In this document: positions 51,418-57,289 of the stretch, piece after piece | Numbering within the stretch: position 1 is the stretch's first letter | How the letters are laid out: every line of letters starts with the position of its first letter | Assembly: GCA_002282715.1 (NCBI GenBank) | Contig: NCKC01000011.1 | Location: 1-57,289 of the forward strand | DNA from: Halothiobacillus sp. 15-55-196 | GTDB lineage: Bacteria > Pseudomonadota > Gammaproteobacteria > Halothiobacillales > Halothiobacillaceae | Direction of reading: 5' to 3' | Length of the DNA: 57,289 nucleotides | Translations under genes and position numbers: made by a program | Notes under the pieces: generated by a model | Told to the model about the DNA's origin: nothing | The model's database searches: none | Seen by the model: the letters and a program-made list of their open reading frames with translations, nothing else

Positions 51418-52635
51418 ATGTCAGTGCCAAAAGAACACATGATGCCGATGCTCGATGCATCGCTTAAGCTGAACAAAGACCCGGGCCGACGCATCGGGAT
51501 TGCAGATGTTCTCTACACCCTGATCGCCTTGGGTGCGGCTGTATTTGCCTATTACCACTACCGCGAATACCTCTGGGGTCCCCAGATCGGCATGCTGTTT
51601 GGCTTTGCCATCGGCGTGAGCTTTTTGGGCTGGCTCTGGCCCGCTACCCGCTGGCTCGTGGGTGTGGTAGCCGTCATCTCCCTCTTTACCGTATATCAGT
51701 ACGGGTTATACGCCCCGGGCGGCGAAGCGGTCGGGCGTATCAAGCTGCACGAGATCCAGGAAGGTCACTTCTTCCTGAAGTTTTTCCTCTCTAGCCCGGC
51801 TGCCACCATGTGGATGGTGACGTTGTTTGCCTTGGCCATGCCCACCTATTTCTTCGGGATGTGGCGTCGGTCGGCGTTCGCCGGGAAAGTGGGCAGTGCG
51901 TTGGTCTGGAGCGGTATTGCCATGGGCTTTATCGGCTTCTTTGCCCGCTGGCGCGAATCGTATCTGATCAACTTCGACTACGGCCATATTCCGGTCAGTA
52001 ACCTCTACGAAGTGTTCGTGGTGTTCAGTGTGTTCACCTCCTTGCTGTATCTGTACTACGAGCGCCGTTACCAGACCCGCGCACTGGGCGGGTTCGTGAT
52101 GACGGTGGTGACCGCTGCACTGGCCTTCCTGATGTGGTATCAGTTTGCGCAGGCAGCCAATACCATCGAGCCACTGGTGCCTGCACTCAAGAGCTGGTGG
52201 ATGAAAATCCATGTGCCGGCGAATTTCATCGGGTATGGCAGTTTCGCCATTTCCGCGATGGTTGGTGTTGCCTACCTCATCAAGGAGAAGGTGGGTGGTG
52301 ATGGCGTCAACGATCGCCTGCCTTCCTTGGCGGTGATGGACGACATCATGTATAAGTCGATCGCGCTAGGTTTTGCCTTCTTCACCATCGCAACCATCCT
52401 CGGCGCCATGTGGGCCGCCGAAGCCTGGGGTGGTTATTGGAGCTGGGATCCGAAGGAAACCTGGGCATTGATCGTCTGGTTGAACTATGCGGCCTGGTTG
52501 CACCTGCGCTTGAGCAAAGGCTGGCGCGGCACCGCGATGGCTTGGTGGTCTGTAGGTGGCCTACTGGTGACTACCTTTGCCTTCCTCGGTGTGAATATGT
52601 TCCTCTCCGGCCTGCATTCGTACGGCAAGCTCTGA
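51418..52635 (+). CDS. ccsB: c-type cytochrome biogenesis protein CcsB (CcsA)
   Basis: The haem-handling subunit of System II, a 405-residue polytopic protein. It has the Trp-rich haem-binding WWD signature WGGYWSWDPKETWALIVWL, followed by the conserved His in YAAWLHLRLSKGW. Other conserved His lie in KIHVPANFIGYGSFAISAMV. About eight membrane segments are visible. Together with ResB it provides haem export and ligation to apocytochromes such as the adjacent cytochrome c4. It ends at a strong terminator. Confidence 0.94.
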   Translation: MSVPKEHMMPMLDASLKLNKDPGRRIGIADVLYTLIALGAAVFAYYHYREYLWGPQIGMLFGFAIGVSFLGWLWPATRWLVGVVAVISLFTVYQYGLYAPGGEAVGRIKLHEIQEGHFFLKFFLSSPAATMWMVTLFALAMPTYFFGMWRRSAFAGKVGSALVWSGIAMGFIGFFARWRESYLINFDYGHIPVSNLYEVFVVFSVFTSLLYLYYERRYQTRALGGFVMTVVTAALAFLMWYQFAQAANTIEPLVPALKSWWMKIHVPANFIGYGSFAISAMVGVAYLIKEKVGGDGVNDRLPSLAVMDDIMYKSIALGFAFFTIATILGAMWAAEAWGGYWSWDPKETWALIVWLNYAAWLHLRLSKGWRGTAMAWWSVGGLLVTTFAFLGVNMFLSGLHSYGKL

Positions 52636-52656
52636 GTTCGCAACATCGTTCAAGAT

Positions 52657-52683
52657 AAAACCCCGCGCAAGCGGGGTTTTTTT
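52657..52683 (+). terminator. Intrinsic terminator after ccsB
   Basis: AACCCCGC-GCAA-GCGGGGTT stem with an A run before it and T7 after it, 22 bp downstream of the ccsB stop. Confidence 0.95.
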
Positions 52684-52804
52684 ATGACGAAGGACGAACG
52701 CTCGCTCAATTTCGGTGTCTATGCCGTACAATCGTGTCAGTGAATCGGACGGCCCGGTCATTTGAACGGGCTGGCTCATCGTGTGAAAAAAAGAGGAGTT
52801 TGGT

Positions 52805-53506
52805 ATGCCGTCTTCGGGTTTCTTCCGGTTGGGCTCTTTGTTGCGTCGTTGGATTGAACTGGGGGTGCTGGCGATATTTCTCGCTTTGCCTGTGGCACAT
52901 GCAGCGCCAACGACAGCCGCGTCCGCACCGGTGACATTGCAAGAAAACGTGAACTACCGCGTCGTAATCACCGATGAGACGCCTCCATCAGATGGCAAGG
53001 TGCTCGTGCAGGAGATGTTCTGGTATGGCTGCCCTCATTGCTTTCATCTTGAGCCCGCGCTGGATGCATGGCGTAAGACATTGCCCGCCTATGTGGACTT
53101 CGAACCGTATGCAGTTCCCCTGACACCGGGCTGGGTACCACTGACCAAAGCTTTTTATACGGCGAAATTCATGGGCGTTTTACCCCAAACGCATTTGCAG
53201 GTGTTCAACGACATCCACGTCAAGAACATTCGTCCAGTGACCCGCGAACAGATTGCCGATATGTATGCGGATTTAGGCGTCGATCGGGACAAATTCCTGC
53301 AAATGTACGATTCCTTTGGTGTCGACAATGCCGTGCGCCAAGCGGGCGTTGTGGCTCAAGATGCTGGTGTGACCGGTGTTCCTGCGATGCTGGTGAACGG
53401 CAAGTATCTGGTTACGGGCGATATGGCGGGTAGTAATGAAGCAATGCTGCCGATCGTGGATGCGCTGATTGCCAGGATTGAAGCGGAGAAGAAGGCCAAA
53501 TCGTGA
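52805..53506 (+). CDS. dsbA: Thiol:disulfide interchange protein DsbA
   Basis: A periplasmic oxidant that forms disulfide bonds. Signal peptide about residues 1-33 (LGVLAIFLALPVAHA). Thioredoxin-fold active site C-P-H-C in MFWYGCPHCFHLEPAL, cis-Pro loop TGVPAMLVNGKYLV, and an inserted helical domain between them. The 233 residues match the family. Preceded by GAGGAG. The position after cytochrome c genes and before an EEP gene and a diguanylate cyclase recurs in pseudomonads. Confidence 0.95.
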   Translation: MPSSGFFRLGSLLRRWIELGVLAIFLALPVAHAAPTTAASAPVTLQENVNYRVVITDETPPSDGKVLVQEMFWYGCPHCFHLEPALDAWRKTLPAYVDFEPYAVPLTPGWVPLTKAFYTAKFMGVLPQTHLQVFNDIHVKNIRPVTREQIADMYADLGVDRDKFLQMYDSFGVDNAVRQAGVVAQDAGVTGVPAMLVNGKYLVTGDMAGSNEAMLPIVDALIARIEAEKKAKS

Positions 53507-53533
53507 TGAGCATTGCGCAAAAAGGTCAAGTTG

Positions 53534-54394
53534 ATGCCTGAGTCCCGGGCTGTACCATCACGAAATTCGGCGTCGCAATCGGGTGAGCATCCATCCGTGA
53601 TGCCATCCGCTCATGCGTTACGTCCTTTGCGGCTATTGTCTTATAACATTCAGGCCGGTATTGGCACGCGCAATTTTCGTGATTATGTGTTGAATGGGTG
53701 GAAACATGTGCTGCCCTTCCCGCAACGGATGCAGAATCTCGATCATATAGCCCAGTTGCTCAGTCAGTTCGATCTTATCGGATTGCAGGAAGCCGATGGC
53801 GGTTCGTTGCGCAGTCATTTTCTGAATCAGATCGAATACTTGGCGATGCGCTCGAACCTGCCGTTCTGGGCTACCCGCATCAATCGTGACCTGGGGCACT
53901 GGGGGCAACATGCGCTGGGTATGCTTTCGCGGGTCGAGCCCTATCATATCGAGCGTTATGCCTTGCCGGCGCGCATACCAGGCCGAGGTGTCGTACTGGC
54001 CGACTTCAATTGGTATGGGCAGCGCGTGCGGGTACAGGTCAGCCATCTGTCCTTGAGTGATCGGGCACGACGAGCGCAACTGGATCGCCTGATTGCACAC
54101 TGTCGGGCGTTTGACGGTGTCAATATCGTGATGGCCGACTTTAACTGCACGCCCAATAATCGTGATCTGCAACGCCTCTGTGTGGAAGCGGGCCTCAAAC
54201 TGCCGTTTGCACCGCCATTGACCTATCCCAGCTGGGAACCCAAACGCGCGATCGACCACATTCTGGTGTCAGAAAATGTCGAAATTGAATCCGTGGATGC
54301 GCTGACCTATGGTGTCTCGGATCATGCGCCTCTGTCGATGCAGATTAACCTGCCGCCTGTTTCCAACCATTATTTATCGTCGAAGGCCTCATAA
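53534..54394 (+). CDS. Endonuclease/exonuclease/phosphatase family protein, second paralogue
   Basis: A DNase I-like fold protein, 286 residues from ATG 53534 (a TTG at 53513 is an alternative). Fold signatures: LSYNIQAGIGTRNFR, GLQEADGGSLRS, a middle GRGVVLADFNWYGQRVRVQV, IVMADFNCTPNNRD, and the C-terminal RAIDHILVSE with SDHAPLSMQI. The catalytic Asn, Glu, Asp and His are present. It differs clearly from the EEP at 1006-1728. No substrate is predictable. In pseudomonads a homologue also lies between dsbA and a diguanylate cyclase. Confidence 0.87.
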   Translation: MPESRAVPSRNSASQSGEHPSVMPSAHALRPLRLLSYNIQAGIGTRNFRDYVLNGWKHVLPFPQRMQNLDHIAQLLSQFDLIGLQEADGGSLRSHFLNQIEYLAMRSNLPFWATRINRDLGHWGQHALGMLSRVEPYHIERYALPARIPGRGVVLADFNWYGQRVRVQVSHLSLSDRARRAQLDRLIAHCRAFDGVNIVMADFNCTPNNRDLQRLCVEAGLKLPFAPPLTYPSWEPKRAIDHILVSENVEIESVDALTYGVSDHAPLSMQINLPPVSNHYLSSKAS

Positions 54395-54412
54395 GTGGCT
54401 TAGGGATCACCG

Positions 54413-55795
54413 ATGAACGACTCGGCAAAAACGGATTACCGCGCCAAATACGAACAGTTGCTGGATGAGTTCAGTTCGCTTGAAACCACTGAGCAACTCC
54501 AGCAGAGCTTGTTGCGAAGCCTGCTTAACCGGGTTTTGTTTGCCGTTGATAAGGCGTACCCCACTCTGGCCAAAGAGAGTCAGGCGCTGCGTGACCTCAT
54601 GCGTCAGATCGGTGATGGCCCATTACCCATAACGCGCATTCAACCGGGCATCGAGCATCTGGCCGAAGCCATTCGAGCCATCGAAGCGGGTGATCCGACC
54701 CCGGATCGCGAGGAAGATTTGAGTGATGAAGAAGTGGCTGAGCGTGTGGACGTTCGGGATTTTCTGCCGCTGTTGCTGGAACGGGTGGCCTTCACTGAAT
54801 CGATGGAGGGCCGACGCGAAAAGCTCCTGGCAATTTTGAATAATCCCAAAGACAAGACCCTCAATTCCATCTTGATCGACCGGGCGGCCACTCTGATCAA
54901 TGACATGCGCCGCGCGCTTGAAAATGAAAAAAACGAATTGACCGAGTTCCTGCGCCAGCTCACGGAAGCCTTATCCGAAATCGATCAACACACGCTCGCC
55001 AACCTTGGCGATATCGAGACGCAACGCAAGGTTCAGGAAGCGCTGGGTAACGCGGTTACCGAGCAGGTGTCGCACATTGACCGTACCGTGTCGGATGCGA
55101 CCGATCTGGATGAACTCAAGCGCGTGGTGCGTCAGCGGGTGGCACGGATCAGCGAGCAGATCGATACGTTTCGCAAGATGGAATACAAGCGTCTTGCCGC
55201 GGCCGAGTTGGAAAACAACCAGATGCGCGAGCGTATCGGTAAGCTGGAAGCTGCCCGGCAGATCCTGCAGGAGCAACTGGCTGCTAGCACACAGAAAATG
55301 TTGCGCGATACGCTGACCGGATTGCCGAATCGTTTGGCTTTTGACGAGCGCGTAACACTTGAAGTGGCCCGGATGCAGCGCGAGCACACACCTTTATGTC
55401 TTGCGATCTGGGATGTCGATCACTTCAAGCAAGTCAACGATACCTTCGGGCATCAGGCGGGCGACAAGGCTTTGCACGTCGTGGGGAAGACATTGAATCG
55501 CTTGATTCGCGATGTGGACATGGTCGCCCGCTATGGCGGTGAAGAATTTGTGATGATTTTGCCGCGAGCAAATCTGCAACAGGCGTTTGTCGTGCTGGAA
55601 CGCATTCGGGAAAAGTTGGCGGGCACTGCATTCCGATTCAAGGACACGCCGCTGAAAATCACCTTATCCTGCGGTGTCGCCGAGTTCGTTGCGGGTGAAA
55701 CGATTGAAAGCGTGATGGCCCGGGCCGATGAGGCCCTGTATCGAGCCAAATCAAATGGCCGGAATCGGACAGAAATGTCGCATCCAAAGCGGTAG
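54413..55795 (+). CDS. Diguanylate cyclase with N-terminal coiled-coil region (DgcP-like)
   Basis: A soluble 460-residue protein. Residues 1-290 are mostly helical and charged, with coiled-coil character (YKRLAAAELENNQMRERIGK and EKNELTEFLRQLTEALSEID). The C-terminal GGDEF domain has LTGLPNRLAFDERV, DVDHFKQVNDTFGHQAGDKA, and active site ARYGGEEFVMILP with an RDVD inhibitory site just before it, so the cyclase is predicted active and subject to product inhibition. Synteny with dsbA and an EEP gene matches P. aeruginosa DgcP, a polar pilus-associated cyclase. That assignment rests on context plus domain layout. Confidence 0.88.
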   Translation: MNDSAKTDYRAKYEQLLDEFSSLETTEQLQQSLLRSLLNRVLFAVDKAYPTLAKESQALRDLMRQIGDGPLPITRIQPGIEHLAEAIRAIEAGDPTPDREEDLSDEEVAERVDVRDFLPLLLERVAFTESMEGRREKLLAILNNPKDKTLNSILIDRAATLINDMRRALENEKNELTEFLRQLTEALSEIDQHTLANLGDIETQRKVQEALGNAVTEQVSHIDRTVSDATDLDELKRVVRQRVARISEQIDTFRKMEYKRLAAAELENNQMRERIGKLEAARQILQEQLAASTQKMLRDTLTGLPNRLAFDERVTLEVARMQREHTPLCLAIWDVDHFKQVNDTFGHQAGDKALHVVGKTLNRLIRDVDMVARYGGEEFVMILPRANLQQAFVVLERIREKLAGTAFRFKDTPLKITLSCGVAEFVAGETIESVMARADEALYRAKSNGRNRTEMSHPKR

Positions 55796-55872
55796 GTGTT
55801 TATCGCGGCTGCTGCCCTACGCGACTACAACCAAGCCGAGATAGATTCAGCATAACGCTTACTATCCCTCGC

Positions 55873-57075
55873 TCACTTTTCCATATCCATCAGTTCGAAT
55901 GCCTTGGTGTAATAGATCACGGCTTGGGCGCTGTCGCGCTCATGTTCCGCGATTTGTGCCGCCAGTTTAAGGCTGGGTATATCGGGGTGATCGTCCAGCA
56001 CGGGAGCGAGGGCCTGTTTGGCCGCTTCGGTATCGTCATTCAGCCAGGCCAGGCGCGCCTCGGCATAGGCGCGCAGGTTGGTGTCTGATGCGCATATACC
56101 TTGGCTCGCCCAACGGTTGAACTGTGTGAGCGCTCGTGCCGGATCCTTGGGCGGCAGCGCCAACCACTGATGAAGAAGCGCCGGGGTGCATTGTTGATCC
56201 AGCGCTGTCTCAAGGATGCGTTCAGCCTCATCGGGTTGCCCCAGCGTTAGCCAGGAGTTCGCCAGCGAGGCGAGCATGAGCCCATCATGGCGCAAACTTT
56301 TCGGCGCATCATTCCATATCGCCGCCAATTCGGCGGTTTGCTTTTGCCGCGCTGCCACCTGAATCAGCCCGCCGTATACAGCGCGGTCATAGCGTTGAAC
56401 GTCCTGTTCCGTGAGGCCGGACCACTTCAATCGCCGCAACGCGGGCATTAGCGTCCGCAATTTTTCCCAGTCCGCCGCTTCGAACAGCGTTTCGGCAAAG
56501 GCACAGACGATGGCCTCGTCCTTGGGGTGTGCGGCGGCAAGCGATTGCAGTAGTTCCAGTGCAGGCGCCAGATTCTTCTGATGGCGGAAGCGATTGGCCA
56601 TGTGCAGGGAGAGGAAATCGGCAAAACGTGGAAATGTACCGCGGACTTCATCCAGCAGGCTGAGCGTAGCAGCTGTTTCACCTTGGGCCATGAGCGCATC
56701 CGCCGCGATGACGTAATTCAACGGCGGCAGACTGGCTTCATTCAGGCTCGTGCGCGCCAGCTTTTCGGCCACAGCGAAGCGCCCTCGTTCGAGTTCCGCC
56801 CAGGCGCGCAGCAGTTGTTCGTCGGCGGCCTGTTGCTTCTGACGCGCGGATCGACGACGCCAGAGTGCGGGGAGTTTCAGCACGGCGGAAATGATGCGCC
56901 AGATGATCGTCAGCACAATAAACCCAACGATGATCAATGCAAGCAGGCCCAGTGCCGAGGTTTGCAGTTCCCAGCCCAGCAGCGCGATGTCGGCTGTGCC
57001 CGGGTCACGGATGAAATAGAAGCCTGCACCCGCAGCCAGCACCAGAATGATCAGGATCAGCGCAAAACGTTTCAT
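55873..57075 (-). CDS. hemY: HemY-like TPR membrane protein
   Basis: 400 residues. Two N-terminal membrane helices, about 3-22 (FALILIILVLAAGAGFYFI) and 41-63 (ALGLLALIIVGFIVLTIIWR), then a cytoplasmic TPR region with the HemY-typical FAVAEKLARTSLNEASLPPL-NYVIAADALMAQGE and LLQSLAAAHPKDEAIVCAFA. It ends ALELMDMEK-like (KAFELMDMEK). HemY is encoded downstream of hemX in the gammaproteobacterial hemCDXY cluster; its part in haem synthesis is unclear. It is unrelated to the protoporphyrinogen oxidase also called HemY. The ATG overlaps the preceding stop in ATGA. Confidence 0.9.
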   Translation of the reverse strand: MKRFALILIILVLAAGAGFYFIRDPGTADIALLGWELQTSALGLLALIIVGFIVLTIIWRIISAVLKLPALWRRRSARQKQQAADEQLLRAWAELERGRFAVAEKLARTSLNEASLPPLNYVIAADALMAQGETAATLSLLDEVRGTFPRFADFLSLHMANRFRHQKNLAPALELLQSLAAAHPKDEAIVCAFAETLFEAADWEKLRTLMPALRRLKWSGLTEQDVQRYDRAVYGGLIQVAARQKQTAELAAIWNDAPKSLRHDGLMLASLANSWLTLGQPDEAERILETALDQQCTPALLHQWLALPPKDPARALTQFNRWASQGICASDTNLRAYAEARLAWLNDDTEAAKQALAPVLDDHPDIPSLKLAAQIAEHERDSAQAVIYYTKAFELMDMEK

Positions 57076-57289
57076 GGCTGCACCTCCGGTGTGTGTGGCA
57101 TTGTTGACGCCGTATACTCAATCCCTGCTGCAGCCCAGGCCTTGAAGATTGGGGCGAAGCTCGGCCATTGGCGACCCGCATAGAAATCCCGGGTTTGTTT
57201 GAGTTCTGCCAGCGTGTGGTGGACGTCAGGCGCATCGGTCGCGTAATGCTTTGTGATCCACTCTTGTGCCTCAATGATGGACGGCATCA
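57072..57289 (-). CDS. C-terminal end of a probable HemX, 5' part outside the window
   Basis: The frame runs open to the window edge and ends with TGA overlapping the hemY ATG. The visible 72 residues read IIEAQEWITKHYATDAPDV, then HHTLAELKQTRDFYAGRQWP. The pattern A-x-x-W-(I/L)-x-x-(H/R)-Y-x-T-D-A-P-x-V followed by a leucine-rich helix resembles the end of HemX, and the gene order hemX-hemY supports it. The ATG near 57287 is not necessarily the start. Confidence 0.5.
   Translation of the reverse strand, partial: MPSIIEAQEWITKHYATDAPDVHHTLAELKQTRDFYAGRQWPSFAPIFKAWAAAGIEYTASTMPHTPEVQP

Overview
The window reads as the chromosome of a free-living gammaproteobacterium. Most of it follows the gene order found in Pseudomonas and relatives: der, bamB, yfgM, hisS, ispG, rodZ, pilW, rlmN, ndk, iscR, cysE, trmJ, suhB, secF, secD, yajC, tgt, queA. 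The combination of System II cytochrome c maturation (ResB/CcsB), a dihaem cytochrome c4, KatG and a peroxiredoxin-glutaredoxin fusion fits an aerobic, respiratory, possibly sulfur-oxidising lineage such as Halothiobacillus. That genus assignment is an inference from memory, not a search.

Layout. 1-2250: the C-terminal part of a phospholipase D/VTT fusion, an endonuclease/exonuclease/phosphatase (EEP) protein and a small DUF3185 protein, with structured repeats around them. 2530-4218: der. 4384-16428: an accessory block lying between der and bamB, which are neighbours in most gammaproteobacteria. It holds an aldehyde dehydrogenase pseudogene, an IS5-type transposase remnant, a TorF-like porin, a complete kdp potassium-uptake locus in the unusual order F-(small ORF)-A-C-B-D-E, an M20 amidohydrolase pseudogene, a DUF945 protein and two long inverted-repeat elements. 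16672-34004: the minus-strand housekeeping block listed above, with suhB as its one plus-strand gene. The isc biosynthetic genes normally found between iscR and ndk are absent. 34005-34914: a protein-free interval. 34915-44540: an esterase, an RsmB-like methyltransferase, katG, lptM-lysA, the peroxiredoxin-glutaredoxin gene, gor and a MetR-like regulator, so three peroxide or glutathione genes lie close together. 44577-57289: a haem-binding GGDEF/EAL protein, engB, then cytochrome c4, resB, ccsB, dsbA, EEP and a diguanylate cyclase, and finally hemY with the end of a probable hemX.

Two non-coding discoveries stand out. (1) The interval between queA and the esterase encodes, on the minus strand, a CsrB/RsmZ-type RNA candidate: about nineteen AGGA motifs in about 540 nt, many in loops of perfect short hairpins, with a GacA/UvrY-like box (TGTAAG-N6-CCTACG) upstream. 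(2) Three intergenic regions (1772-1945, 2364-2509, 31595-31756) share a multi-hairpin architecture. Their stems differ in sequence while the loops are conserved (ATGGAT or AAGGAT in the last hairpin, GCGTGTA in the fourth hairpin of two copies), which looks like compensatory change in a structured repeat family. Two further elements (14103-14245 and 16437-16599) have 17-19 bp terminal inverted repeats and related interiors.
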